Positions 9,152 to 18,090 of a stretch of DNA of 64,000 nt are shown here, in pieces. The notes under the pieces were generated by a model. That model worked only from the letters and a program-made list of their open reading frames with translations. It did not search any database and was not told where the DNA came from. Each line of letters starts with the position of its first letter. Position 1 is the stretch's first letter. Origin of the DNA: Clostridiales bacterium (GTDB lineage: Bacteria > Bacillota > Clostridia > Christensenellales > Aristaeellaceae); assembly GCA_015056245.1 (NCBI GenBank), contig SVGQ01000002.1:1-64000 (forward strand), read 5' to 3'. A program made the translations under genes and the position numbers.

Positions 9152-10123
9152 TCAGTTATTTGCCGCAGTAACAGCGGCGTTAGCGCCAGCAATGGCCGCC
9201 ATGGTGGCGATCTGCTGGCTGATGATCATAGAGAGCGTGCCAGATACAGCCGCCGCATCCAGCGAGGGATTGCTGGTATAGGCATTGGACACGATCATGG
9301 CGGCATGCATCAGCCGGGTGTGCTTGGACAGACCCCAGAAACCGTAGCCCTTCTGGCGGGAAAGCCAGGTATCCACATCCAGCATGTCCATGGCGATCTG
9401 CCGCACATCCACCGGCATGGTGGAAAGGGCAGCCAACGTAGGCAGCTCATAATACTTGCTGTACTTGAGGCCGGACTTCCTGAGGGTATCAAAGAGTTCG
9501 ATCAGCTTGCCGGTTTTCTCCGCAGGGGTGCCTTCGGATATAGCCAGCACGTGGGATACGGTCTGTGCGCTGTTGCCGTTGCGGAACTCTTTCTTCAGAA
9601 GCGTATAGCAGGCTTCCATATCGTCAATGAGGGTCTGGTTGTCCTTGTCAGAAAAAGCCATCATCACAGCGAACACACTGTCCTCCGTAGATGTCAGGAA
9701 GGGATGCTCTTTGCGCATGGTCTGATAGATCTCCCGACCACGGGCGATATACCCAGCCACATCCGTTTCGTCCTTGAGCAGGAAGGCAGCCATGGGCAGG
9801 TACGGTGAGGACATAAATTCCTTTTTCAAAAGATCATAAGCAGAGAGAGCCTTTTCCAAAGCCGTCTCCGGCTCTTCCTCCAGCGACAGCATACAGGCAA
9901 ACGCCAACTCCATGGCGCTGCGGAAGTTGGAAAAGACGCCCGTTTTTTTCCTGATCAGTTTCAGACAGGCTTTCAGCCGTTCCTCATCCACGGTTTTGCC
10001 CCGGGTGCAGAACAAATGCGCGCACACAGGTGGCAGATAGATACCGCACATCTTCTGGGTTTTCTTGACCAGATCCCGGTTCAGGATAAATTGTTCGCAC
10101 AAGGTCTGCAGCTTCGGATCCAT
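9152..10123 (-). CDS. DUF4003 family protein
   Basis: A 323-residue, mostly helical, soluble protein. It resembles the DUF4003 family of Firmicutes in its early segment (helical start, then FCTRGKTVDEERLKACLKLI) and in overall length and layout. No signal peptide; the last 40 residues are Ala/Ile-rich and could contact a membrane or be a helical bundle. RBS AGAGGAA precedes the ATG, and an extended -10 promoter lies 45 bp upstream. It is monocistronic by context. The family has no established function. Confidence 0.7.
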   Translation of the reverse strand: MDPKLQTLCEQFILNRDLVKKTQKMCGIYLPPVCAHLFCTRGKTVDEERLKACLKLIRKKTGVFSNFRSAMELAFACMLSLEEEPETALEKALSAYDLLKKEFMSSPYLPMAAFLLKDETDVAGYIARGREIYQTMRKEHPFLTSTEDSVFAVMMAFSDKDNQTLIDDMEACYTLLKKEFRNGNSAQTVSHVLAISEGTPAEKTGKLIELFDTLRKSGLKYSKYYELPTLAALSTMPVDVRQIAMDMLDVDTWLSRQKGYGFWGLSKHTRLMHAAMIVSNAYTSNPSLDAAAVSGTLSMIISQQIATMAAIAGANAAVTAANN

Positions 10124-10165
10124 TTGTATTTCCTCTTTTCCTGATTTGTTCCTGTTACGGCTTCC

Positions 10166-10174
10166 ATTATAGCA
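10166..10174 (-). promoter_or_regulatory. Extended -10 promoter for the DUF4003 gene
   Basis: Minus strand TGCTATAAT (TATAAT at 10166-10171) has the TGn extension. No good -35 is seen at the normal spacing, as often occurs with extended -10 promoters. Confidence 0.65.
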
Positions 10175-10243
10175 AAAACTCCCTAAAATGGAAGGAACCC
10201 TTACCCAATTGTCAGAAGGAACGTTCCATTTGTCAATGAACTG

Positions 10244-10996
10244 TCACTTCCCGGCAATGATGGTAAACTCGCCGGGCAGGTCGCCATTGGTCCATGCAGG
10301 ATGCTCGTCCAGCCGCTGCAAGGAAAACCCTGCCCCGATGATCCCGTTGACGATCTCGCTCATGGTGTACAGGCGCAGCTGGCACTTGGGAAACTGCTGC
10401 CGGGTTTCTTCATCGTAAAAACGGGCGTGAGGCATTTCTCCTTCCAGAATATCGGTGGAGAAATAGGGCATGGCTGGCCGCTGAAAGGCCAGCACATCCA
10501 TAATTTTGGTCAAGGGATGAAAGTCGCTGCAAATCATCTTCCCGCCGGGTTTCAACAGCGCGTACATCTTGCCCATAAAGGCCGCAATATCATGGAAGTA
10601 ATGCAGAATACCTCCCTCCATAAATACCACATCAAAGGTACCGCCATAGGTTTGCAGGTCGATCTCCATCACATCGCATACTTGGTAATCAAGGCTCACC
10701 TGCGCTGCCTGTGCCATCTCAACGGCATAGCGGCAGTTTTCCGCAGAGATGTCAAAGACCGTTACCTCTGCACCCAGCACAGCCAGCGGAACCGCCTTTT
10801 TGCCGCAGGAACCGCAAATGTTGGCCACTTTCACACCATCAAAGGCATCAAAGTACGCCGCATACTTGCCCAGCCCCCGAAGCGGCTCTGCCAGAATAGC
10901 CTGCGCCCGTTGAGCCGGCACCCCTGCCTGCTTCACCCAGAAATCATAGGCATTGTACTCCCATGCAGCCTTGTTCTGCTTGCTACTGTTGATCAT
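10244..10996 (-). CDS. Class I SAM-dependent methyltransferase
   Basis: A 250-residue methyltransferase-fold protein. Motif I is degenerate (VANICGSCGKKAVPLAVLGA), followed by an acidic strand end (VTVFDISAENCRYA) and the FDVVFMEGGILHYFHD segment that corresponds to motif IV. LLKPGGKMICSDFHP is the typical post-motif. I chose the ATG at 10996, 7 nt after AGGAGG (complement of 11003-11009); the ATG at 10999 is equally in frame. The substrate is unknown; clostridial relatives are generic small-molecule methyltransferases. Confidence 0.8.
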   Translation of the reverse strand: MINSSKQNKAAWEYNAYDFWVKQAGVPAQRAQAILAEPLRGLGKYAAYFDAFDGVKVANICGSCGKKAVPLAVLGAEVTVFDISAENCRYAVEMAQAAQVSLDYQVCDVMEIDLQTYGGTFDVVFMEGGILHYFHDIAAFMGKMYALLKPGGKMICSDFHPLTKIMDVLAFQRPAMPYFSTDILEGEMPHARFYDEETRQQFPKCQLRLYTMSEIVNGIIGAGFSLQRLDEHPAWTNGDLPGEFTIIAGK

Positions 10997-11120
10997 CATA
11001 GCACCTCCTTTTGATACCCCAGAAAAGAGAAAGCGCAGCTCCTTGCAAGCGGAAACTGCGCTTTTCAATTATCAATAGCACGATCCTCCCTTTGCGCCAT
11101 GAAATAGCGCAAAAAGCGGG

Positions 11121-11200
11121 ATTCTTAAGGGCCTCAGGCCTTTAGCAGGGTGCAGGGGCAGCACCCCTGCCAACTTTCCAAAGAACAGCGCCCTTTGACC
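11121..11200 (-). repeat. Dispersed GC-rich repeat, copy A
   Basis: Two hairpins, AAGGGCCTCAGGCCTTT at 11127-11143 and GCAGGGGCAGCACCCCTGC at 11152-11170, fill the gap after the glutamine synthetase stop. Read on the minus strand it has the layout GGCAGGGG...CCCCTGCACCC shared with the other copies. It may also end glutamine synthetase transcripts. Confidence 0.6.
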
Positions 11201-11202
11201 CA

Positions 11203-13293
11203 TCACACACCATTGAGCAGATCCTGATAGGTAGGCATAGGCCAATCCTGCTTGCCCACCATTACTTCCAGCGCATCGCCGGCAGCGCGGATACGGGTCA
11301 TGGCAGCGATAACGCTATCCCGGGTATGCTGGGCGCGGGTGAGGATATCCTCCGAACGATTGGCTTCGTCCAAAGCACATTCCAGCTCATCAATGCCGGT
11401 CTGGAGAGCCTCCAGCTGCTGATGCAGCCCGGTGAGCAGACGGCGCTCCACCGTGGGCTGCACCTCGGGGCATACGTCCAAGAGGCTGCGCACGGAGGCT
11501 GCCACCTTGCCGGAGAAGGAAATGGCGGCAGGAATGATCAGATGGCGGGCCATATCCAGCATGCTCAGGGCTTCGATATCCACCACCTTGACATAGTTCT
11601 CCATGTGGATATCGTAGCGGGAGTGCATTTCCTCCCGGGTGTAGACCTTCTGGCGCTCAAACAGGGCGATGTTGTGCTCATCCAGATAGTGAGGCAGCGC
11701 GTCCACAGTGGTGGGCAGGTTGGAAAGACCGCGGCGGGCGGCTTCCTGCTTCCATGCGTCATCGTAGCCGTTGCCGTTGAAGATGATGCGCATATGATCG
11801 CTCAGCGTACGGCGGATGAGGGCATCCACGGCAGCAGTGAAGTCGTCGGCGGCTTCCAGCTCGTCAGCCATCTTTTGCAGGGTATCGGCGATGGCGGTGT
11901 TCAGCACCACATTGGGTGCGCTGATGCTCTGGGCACTGCCCAGAGAACGGAACTCGAACTTGTTGCCGGTAAAGGCAAAGGGCGAGGTACGGTTGCGGTC
12001 GGTGGTATCCTTGGGGAACTTGGGCAGGATGTGCACACCCAGGCGCATGGCTTCCCGCTCGTGGGTTTCGTAGCGGCTGGCGCTGACAATGCTCTCAATG
12101 ATGGCGGTGAGCTCGTCACCCAGGAAGATGGATACAATGGCAGGCGGGGCTTCATGGGCGCCCAGACGGTGATCGTTGCCCGCACTGGCAACTGTGATGC
12201 GCAGCATGTCCTGATAATCATCCACAGCGGCGATGACCGCAGAGAGGAACAGCAGGAACTGAGCATTCTCGCTGGGGGTATCACCGGGATCCAGCAGGTT
12301 GATGCCAGTGTTGGTGGACAGGGCGTAATTGTTGTGTTTGCCGCTGCCGTTGATGCCGCCAAAAGGCTTTTCGTGAAGCAGGCAAACCAGATTATGCCGG
12401 TCAGCCACTTTCTTCATGATCTCCATGGTGAGCTGATTGTGGTCGGCGGCGATGTTGACAATAGAGAACACAGGGGCCATCTCGTGCTGGGCAGGAGCAG
12501 CCTCGTTGTGCTTGGTCTTGGACAGGACACCCAGCTTCCACAGCTCGTTGTCCAGATCCTGCATAAAGGCCTGCACCCGGGGCTTGATAACGCCGAAGTA
12601 GTGATCGTCCAGTTCCTGCCCCTTGGGCGGACGAGCGCCGAACAGGGTGCGACCGGTGGTGACCAGATCGGGGCGCTGCCGCCACTGATCCTTGTCCACC
12701 AGGAAATATTCCTGCTCCGCGCCCACGGTGGGGAACACCCGCACCACGCCGGTGTGACCGAAAAGTTTCAGAATGCGCAAAGCCTGCTTGTTCAGGCACT
12801 CCATGGAGCGAAGCAGGGGCGTCTTCTGGTCCAGCGCCTGCCCGCCGAAGGAGCAGAAAGCAGTGGGGATGCACAGGGTACCATCCTTGATGAAGGCATA
12901 GCTGGTAGGATCCCATGCAGTGTAACCGCGAGCCTCAAAAGTTGCGCGCAGACCGCCGGATGGGAAGGAGCTGGCATCGCTTTCGCCCTGCACCAGTTCC
13001 TTGCCGCTGAACTCCAACAGCACCGTGCCGTCCTTCTTGGGGGAAATGAAAGCATCGTGCTTGCCAGCGGTCACGCCCGTCATAGGCTGGAACCAGTGGG
13101 TAAAGTGGGTAGCGCCCTTTTCCAGCGCCCAGTCCTTCATGGCGTTTGCCACAATGCTGGCAATAGCCGGATTCAGGGAACGGCCTTCCTCGGTGGTGCG
13201 CTTGAGAGCCATATATGTTTCTTTGGGCAGACGCTTTTGCATCACATTATCATCAAAAACGTTCTCACCAAACAAATCGAAGGGATTGCTCAT
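11203..13293 (-). CDS. glnN: Type III glutamine synthetase
   Basis: Makes glutamine from glutamate, ammonia and ATP in the cytoplasm. At 696 residues it has the GSIII length (about 700) rather than the 450 of GSI. The N terminus MSNPFDLFGENVFDDNVM is the GSIII N-terminal segment; GAEQEYFLVD, HNEAAPAQHEMAP and KPFGGINGSGKHNNYALS are the GS catalytic motifs, and RTSPFAFTGNKFEFRSLGSA is the conserved GSIII arginine/glutamate segment. The ATG at 13293 has GGGAG upstream and fits the family; an open extension to 13503 covers the promoter and is not coding. A perfect consensus promoter and a leader hairpin precede it. Confidence 0.97.
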   Translation of the reverse strand: MSNPFDLFGENVFDDNVMQKRLPKETYMALKRTTEEGRSLNPAIASIVANAMKDWALEKGATHFTHWFQPMTGVTAGKHDAFISPKKDGTVLLEFSGKELVQGESDASSFPSGGLRATFEARGYTAWDPTSYAFIKDGTLCIPTAFCSFGGQALDQKTPLLRSMECLNKQALRILKLFGHTGVVRVFPTVGAEQEYFLVDKDQWRQRPDLVTTGRTLFGARPPKGQELDDHYFGVIKPRVQAFMQDLDNELWKLGVLSKTKHNEAAPAQHEMAPVFSIVNIAADHNQLTMEIMKKVADRHNLVCLLHEKPFGGINGSGKHNNYALSTNTGINLLDPGDTPSENAQFLLFLSAVIAAVDDYQDMLRITVASAGNDHRLGAHEAPPAIVSIFLGDELTAIIESIVSASRYETHEREAMRLGVHILPKFPKDTTDRNRTSPFAFTGNKFEFRSLGSAQSISAPNVVLNTAIADTLQKMADELEAADDFTAAVDALIRRTLSDHMRIIFNGNGYDDAWKQEAARRGLSNLPTTVDALPHYLDEHNIALFERQKVYTREEMHSRYDIHMENYVKVVDIEALSMLDMARHLIIPAAISFSGKVAASVRSLLDVCPEVQPTVERRLLTGLHQQLEALQTGIDELECALDEANRSEDILTRAQHTRDSVIAAMTRIRAAGDALEVMVGKQDWPMPTYQDLLNGV

Positions 13294-13334
13294 GCTTTCA
13301 ACTCCCGTGCCGCACTGACGGCAAAATATCACGG

Positions 13335-13361
13335 CGGCGCGTGGAAGCAATCCATGCGCCG
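13335..13361 (-). promoter_or_regulatory. Hairpin at the 5' end of the glnN mRNA
   Basis: An 11-bp stem (13335-13345 with 13351-13361, one G-T pair) and a 5-nt loop begins within a few nucleotides of the expected transcription start. It could stabilise the mRNA or be a protein or RNA target; no known nitrogen-control motif is recognised. Confidence 0.5.
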
Positions 13362-13371
13362 CGTTCTTTGC

Positions 13372-13400
13372 ATTATAAGCGATGGACGATGGGCTGTCAA
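13372..13400 (-). promoter_or_regulatory. Perfect consensus promoter for glnN
   Basis: Minus strand TTGACA (13395-13400), 17-bp spacer, TATAAT (13372-13377): both hexamers and the spacing are consensus. Confidence 0.9.
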
Positions 13401-13480
13401 GGCATTGGAAGAAAGGTTGTTTCATGATGTATGGTTTGAAAAAGGCAAGTAACGGATTCTGCCAACGCTGCACAGGGAAG

Positions 13481-13515
13481 AAAAAAGATCCGCTCCTGGA
13501 CACACCGGAGCGGAT
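13481..13515 (-). terminator. Rho-independent terminator of the 13.8-19.8 kb operon
   Basis: A 9-bp stem ATCCGCTCC/GGAGCGGAT (13488-13496 with 13507-13515) is followed on the minus strand by T6 (13481-13486, one base after the stem). It lies just upstream of the glnN promoter and insulates it. Confidence 0.8.
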
Positions 13516-13539
13516 TCTGACTGTCGATAAGCCTATGTT

Positions 13540-13790
13540 TGTTGTTCAAAGCCGCGCATCCTGCGCCATTGCTGTTCACCATGCTCATGGAAAAACGCAG
13601 CAGTGACTTGGTTGGCGGACTCTGCCCACACCCGGCAGGGCGATGGGGAGGAAATGCCTGCCATGTTTGCACTTGCGCAAACCGCAAAGCGACCCGCAGC
13701 CGCAAGCCAAAGCAGGGGCCGAACACGGTCGTGCCCTGACTGCTGACTGAGACTGCGAAACCTGATCCCCTGCACCCCGCACGTTTCTTT
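13540..13790 (+). repeat. Dispersed GC-rich repeat, copy B
   Basis: No gene is supported here; the short open frames are repeat-derived. The segment shares about 100 bp with copy E (the TGTTCAAAG...CGCACATC-like start and ACTCTGCCCACACCCGGCAGG), and its second half shares GCACTTGCGC...GCAAA, CGACCCG and CCCCTGCACCCCGCAC with copy D. Confidence 0.65.
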
Positions 13791-15488
13791 TCAGGCAGCC
13801 GGCTCTTCCTGCGCTGATGGCTCAGCCGTTTCAGCACCATCCGCAGGCTGTGCCTCCACAGCCGCCGGGTCAGCCTGCTCAGCTGCCGCCTCATCTGCAG
13901 GGCTGATCATTTCCGTGCTGCTCAGAAAGAAACTGACAGCCTTGCCGCCCTCGGTGAGCAAATTAGCCAGCAGGGCTTCCAGCTTTTCGCCGGAAAGGGT
14001 CAAGGCAGAGATGGCATTGCCCGGGACCGCCTCCACCTGCCACTGGCGGCGGGTCTGCCCCGCAAAGGTCAGATCGATCACCTGCGCCCGTTCCTCGCCG
14101 GAGATCTTCACCGCGATATCCACCTGAGTGGATGAGGTCTGGGGCGTTTTACTGCTGAAGCGGCTATCCACCTGCACCTGCAACGGCAGGAAAGCATCCG
14201 GAGCTGTTCCATTGGGGTTGGGTTCCAGCCGCAGCTGCCAGTTGTCAGTATAAACATTCCAGTCGCCGTCCTCCCTGGTCTGGACAGCCTGGCGGCTCAG
14301 GGTGAAAGCCACATCCGGCAGCGGCTTTGCCTCTTCATCGGGCTTGACGGCAAAGCTTTCAGCGCTCCGATCCGTCACTTTGAAGGTGCCCTGATACACC
14401 GTTACATCCGTCATGCTGCGGTACGTCAGGTAGGCGATCTCCGCGCTGCGCTCGCCGCTTTCCATGGTCAGGGTGTTGGTATCCGGCAGATCGCCTTCGC
14501 CCCGCTCCCGGTCATAACGCAGGGTCACAGGGCCGCCCTCTGCATCATAGAAAGGCAGGGACAGGTGCAAAGCCACGGTTTCGCCGTGCATGTCCAGTGT
14601 GCGGCTCAGCTTCATATCGCCCTGAAGAGGCAGGGCATCAATGGCAGCAAAATAGTAGGGCTGATACTCCGGGTTCAGCAGCAGCGCAGCGGTTTGATCA
14701 TCCAGATAACCGGCAAGGCTCTGGCGGGCGTATTCATCGCTGAGCAGATCCAACACCAGCTGACTGGCCTGCGCCTTGATGTTGGCAGGCGGTACCTGAT
14801 AGGTCACCGTGATGATCGCGCTGCCATCCTCCAACCGGCCCAACTCAGCATTCTGCCGGTAGCCCTCGATCCAGAGGTCCATCCGCAGGCTCATCTTCTC
14901 CACAATGGCTTCCAGCGATTCCCGCTGCGCTTCATCAGCAAAGCCTTGCAGATGAAGCAGCATCGGCAGCGCCAGCTTGAGCAGCGACGGCATGCCGCTG
15001 ATCTTCAGCGCGCTCTGCACACCGGGCAGTGCCTGTCCCAGCAGAGTGCTGTCGCCTTCATCGGCTGCTGGATTGAGCAGTTCCTCCACAGAAAGCTGCA
15101 TCCAATCCTCACCCAATAGCGGTGACTGTGCTGTCAGTACGCCATTCATCAGCTGAAAGTGCGCGTCCGTCACCGCAGTCTCTCCATCCATCAGCGCTGC
15201 ATCCAGACGATGCTGGGGCAGAGAATCGTTGGTGGGGCACACATAAATATAGTCCCAGTCCACCAGAAAAGGCTTGCTGGTCACCCTCGCCTCTCCCTGC
15301 ACGGCTTCGTTGGCAGAGAGGGCTACTTCCAGCGTGCCGCTGAAACCGCTGCCGGAGGCCAGCTGCCGGAACAGCTTATAAGCCATGGTGTAGTCTACCT
15401 GCGCCGCCAGCGCGGAGGTGATCAGGCTCAGGCACAGCACCAGCGCCATCAGCGCGCTGCCCAGACGGGCCAGTCGGTTGTTCTTCAT
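13791..15488 (-). CDS. Secreted protein of unknown function, 565 aa
   Basis: I do not recognise a family. Visible: a signal peptide (Lys/Arg start, hydrophobic core LGSALMALVLCLSLITSALA, cleavage before QVDY), a long beta-strand-rich body, and a C-terminal tail (from about 530) rich in Ala, Glu and Pro (AAAEQADPAAVEAQPADG). No cell-wall sorting signal, lipobox or SLH domain is seen. It follows the 528-residue secreted protein by 23 bp, has GAGGAGG before its ATG, and is the last gene of the operon before the terminator at 13481-13515. The paired layout with its neighbour suggests they work together. Confidence 0.75.
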   Translation of the reverse strand: MKNNRLARLGSALMALVLCLSLITSALAAQVDYTMAYKLFRQLASGSGFSGTLEVALSANEAVQGEARVTSKPFLVDWDYIYVCPTNDSLPQHRLDAALMDGETAVTDAHFQLMNGVLTAQSPLLGEDWMQLSVEELLNPAADEGDSTLLGQALPGVQSALKISGMPSLLKLALPMLLHLQGFADEAQRESLEAIVEKMSLRMDLWIEGYRQNAELGRLEDGSAIITVTYQVPPANIKAQASQLVLDLLSDEYARQSLAGYLDDQTAALLLNPEYQPYYFAAIDALPLQGDMKLSRTLDMHGETVALHLSLPFYDAEGGPVTLRYDRERGEGDLPDTNTLTMESGERSAEIAYLTYRSMTDVTVYQGTFKVTDRSAESFAVKPDEEAKPLPDVAFTLSRQAVQTREDGDWNVYTDNWQLRLEPNPNGTAPDAFLPLQVQVDSRFSSKTPQTSSTQVDIAVKISGEERAQVIDLTFAGQTRRQWQVEAVPGNAISALTLSGEKLEALLANLLTEGGKAVSFFLSSTEMISPADEAAAEQADPAAVEAQPADGAETAEPSAQEEPAA

Positions 15489-15511
15489 GCTTTCAGCCTC
15501 CTCGCATTCCT

Positions 15512-17098
15512 TTACAGATCGCCCAGCAGCGATAAGAATGCTGCATAGTCCACATCCGTCATGTTATCAATGAGCAAACGGAGAGGTTCGCCGGGCAGTT
15601 TGCCGAGTGCAATCAGCAATACGCCTGCGCCCCGCTGCGCCATCTCCTCCAGCAGCATATCCCGCTGTTCCTGCCCCACCAGATCCAGATCCACCGTCTG
15701 CATGGTTTCCGGTACTGGGTAGGACACCATGCCGATGGGCGGATTCCCTACCAAAAACCCTTGGAGAGAATCGTCGCTCCAAACCACATCCACATTCTGT
15801 GCAAGGCTGCTGCCCGCCACGGACGGATCCCGCGGATTCACATCCACCGCAAACAGGCTGCCGCTGGCTGCTGCTTCATCCAGCGCCTGCGCGGGTTCCT
15901 CATCCAGCAGGAAAGTCAGATCCCGGTAGACGGTTTTTCCCTGATGTTCTTCCAAATTCACCTGTCCGCTGAGCACTCCGCTGCCTTGGGCGCTGGTAAG
16001 GGTCAATTCCGGGGTGATGGTGGTGACCGTGGTCACGGTATCTCCGCCGGAGAGATCTTTCTCGGTGGTCACCACGCTGCCAGTCAAGGTCTGCTGGCTG
16101 CCGTCCCTGACCAAAGTCAGCTGGTCTTTGTTGATAATCGTTCCGTTGCGGCTGTCATCCTTGATGGTCAGCTCGCACTCCCGGCTCAGTTGCAGCTTTC
16201 CGTCTTCGCCGGTGGTGTTGGTCCGCTGCGCTTCAATGACCCGCTTGTGCTTGGGCGACTTGACCTCGACCAGCTCATAGCGGTAGGTATCCTTGCTTTG
16301 TTCCGCTTCCCGGGTAAAGGCCCACTGATAGGCCAACGTCCATTTATCCTCAGGAGTCAGATACACGCTGCCCTTCATGTACAACGCCAGCGGCGTACCG
16401 TTTTCCTCATCAAAATACAAGGCTACGGTAAATTGATCTGCACAGGTAAGGGTTTGCAGCTTTTCCCGGAAGGACTGCTCCATACCGCAGCCAAGCACCC
16501 GGATGATCTGCGGCAACAGCTTTTCGCTGTCCTGCTTGCTCAGGCGGGCCAAGCGTACCCAGCGGGCGTAGCCGATGCCGGAAATCTTATAATTCGCTGC
16601 TTTTTCCTCAGCATAGGGGGTAATGGCCTCCGTCAGCGCCTCATAGCAGTTTTCTGCATCGATGATGGCGGTGTGCAGATCAAAGGCAGGTTCCGCAGCC
16701 ATTTCATTCCCGCTGATCAGGTCCATGGGCGAACCGTTTGCTACCAGTACCCGATTGGGCAGCAAACTGGTGACCATCGCCATACGGTTGTCCCGCAGAG
16801 CCTCTTCAACAGTGAACACGGATTCACCGCCAGCGGTAAAGCTCATCTGGGTGCCGTCATCCAGAATGCGGGTCTCCACCCGGATATGCTCCAGCGTTTC
16901 ATTGAGCATGGAGGTGATCTCCTCGCCAAAGGGCTGGAGGGTGTTCAGCTGAATGCCCAAGGAAAAAGTGGTATCGCTGTTGATATCCAAAAAACCGGAC
17001 AGCTGATCATCCACCCAGCCAAGTTCAGCCAGCGCGCCGGTGCACAGAAGGCACAAGGCCGCCGCAAGGGCAAGCGCCCTTCTCCAGATCGGTTTCAC
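15512..17098 (-). CDS. Secreted protein of unknown function, 528 aa
   Basis: No family recognised. A signal peptide (VKPIWRRALALAAALCLLCTG then ALAE) precedes a soluble body rich in beta strands, with Thr/Val-rich strand repeats such as GGDTVTTVTTITPELTLTSA. The GTG at 17098 is preferred because AGGAG lies 8 nt upstream; the alternative GTG at 17107 would sit directly on that site. It lies 35 bp after the dus stop and 23 bp before the 565-residue secreted protein. It could be a receptor, structural or surface-exposed protein; nothing enzymatic is visible. Confidence 0.72.
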   Translation of the reverse strand: MKPIWRRALALAAALCLLCTGALAELGWVDDQLSGFLDINSDTTFSLGIQLNTLQPFGEEITSMLNETLEHIRVETRILDDGTQMSFTAGGESVFTVEEALRDNRMAMVTSLLPNRVLVANGSPMDLISGNEMAAEPAFDLHTAIIDAENCYEALTEAITPYAEEKAANYKISGIGYARWVRLARLSKQDSEKLLPQIIRVLGCGMEQSFREKLQTLTCADQFTVALYFDEENGTPLALYMKGSVYLTPEDKWTLAYQWAFTREAEQSKDTYRYELVEVKSPKHKRVIEAQRTNTTGEDGKLQLSRECELTIKDDSRNGTIINKDQLTLVRDGSQQTLTGSVVTTEKDLSGGDTVTTVTTITPELTLTSAQGSGVLSGQVNLEEHQGKTVYRDLTFLLDEEPAQALDEAAASGSLFAVDVNPRDPSVAGSSLAQNVDVVWSDDSLQGFLVGNPPIGMVSYPVPETMQTVDLDLVGQEQRDMLLEEMAQRGAGVLLIALGKLPGEPLRLLIDNMTDVDYAAFLSLLGDL

Positions 17099-17133
17099 AG
17101 CAGTCACTCCTTTATTTCGTCAGCCAACACGGC

Positions 17134-18090
17134 TCAATCCAACAGCCGCAGAAGCAGGTTATTGAGTTCATCCAACGATTTCGCCATGTTCAGTTCCCGG
17201 CGCAGGGCTGTAGCGCCCCGGAGACCGCCAATGTAATGCCCGATATGCTTGCGCATTTCCATCACGCCCAGCCGTTCCCCCTTGAAATCCACCATCCAAC
17301 GGGCATGGCTGAGGGCGGTATCCACCCGTTCCTGCAGGGTGACGGGCTGTGCCTCCGTGCCGCGGATGGCAGCCAGCGATTCCCGGAACAGCCACGGATT
17401 CCCCATGGCGCCCCGGCCGATCATCAGGCTGTCGCAGCCGGATTCCCGCAAAATACGCGCAGCGTCGCTGCCGGTGAACACATCACCATTGGCGATCACG
17501 GGAATGGTAAGCTGCTCCCGGATACGGGCAATGGCAGCATAATCCGCTTTACCGCTGTACTGCTGCTGGCGGGTGCGCCCATGGACGCACAGCCACTTGA
17601 GCCCAAGACTCTGGGCAGCTTTGCCCAGCTCCACCGCGTTCATGCTGTCCTCATCGTAGCCCAGACGGGTTTTCACCGTTACCGGCAGATGGGTGCTGTT
17701 TTTCACGGCCTCCATGATCTTGTATGCCAGATCCGGCTTGAGCAAAAGCGCGCTGCCTTCGCCGGAGTGCACCACTTTGCGGGCAGGGCAGCCCATGTTG
17801 ATATCAATGGACTGGAACCGGCCCAACGCGGTCACCCGCTGGGTAGCCTCCGCCATTACGGAAGGATCCCTGCCGAACAGCTGGCAGGCGGTGTTGGTTT
17901 CCTCGGGATGCACTTCCAGCAAATGGCGGTACACCATGTTGCCGGGCTTGGCGCACATCAGACCCATGGCGCTGACCATCTCGGAGCATGCATAGTTGGC
18001 CCCCATCCGGTAGCACAATACACGCATGGGCCAGTCGGTCATACCCGCCATGGGCGCTAATCCAAAAACGTTAGGCTGTTCCGTTTTCAT
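17134..18090 (-). CDS. dusB: tRNA-dihydrouridine synthase (DusB type)
   Basis: FMN- and NADPH-dependent reduction of uridines in tRNA. The 318-residue TIM-barrel protein starts with the FMN-binding segment LAPMAGMTDWPMR, has the catalytic cysteine at 101 in DINMGCPARKVV, the VKTRLGYD strand, CVHGRTRQQQYSG and the phosphate-binding IANGDVFTG and MIGRGAMGNPWLF. Length and motifs fit DusB. Its ATG overlaps the stop of the GH127-like gene by 4 bp (ATGA), so the two are translationally coupled. Confidence 0.93.
   Translation of the reverse strand: MKTEQPNVFGLAPMAGMTDWPMRVLCYRMGANYACSEMVSAMGLMCAKPGNMVYRHLLEVHPEETNTACQLFGRDPSVMAEATQRVTALGRFQSIDINMGCPARKVVHSGEGSALLLKPDLAYKIMEAVKNSTHLPVTVKTRLGYDEDSMNAVELGKAAQSLGLKWLCVHGRTRQQQYSGKADYAAIARIREQLTIPVIANGDVFTGSDAARILRESGCDSLMIGRGAMGNPWLFRESLAAIRGTEAQPVTLQERVDTALSHARWMVDFKGERLGVMEMRKHIGHYIGGLRGATALRRELNMAKSLDELNNLLLRLLD

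Noticed and set aside
10218-10227. Perfect palindrome GGAACGTTCC upstream of the DUF4003 promoter, considered as a LexA box
   Set aside because: Gram-positive LexA sites need four bases between GAAC and GTTC; here there are none. A short palindrome can occur by chance.
11326-13452. 708-codon open frame antisense to glnN
   Set aside because: Antisense to a certain type III glutamine synthetase, without RBS or motifs.
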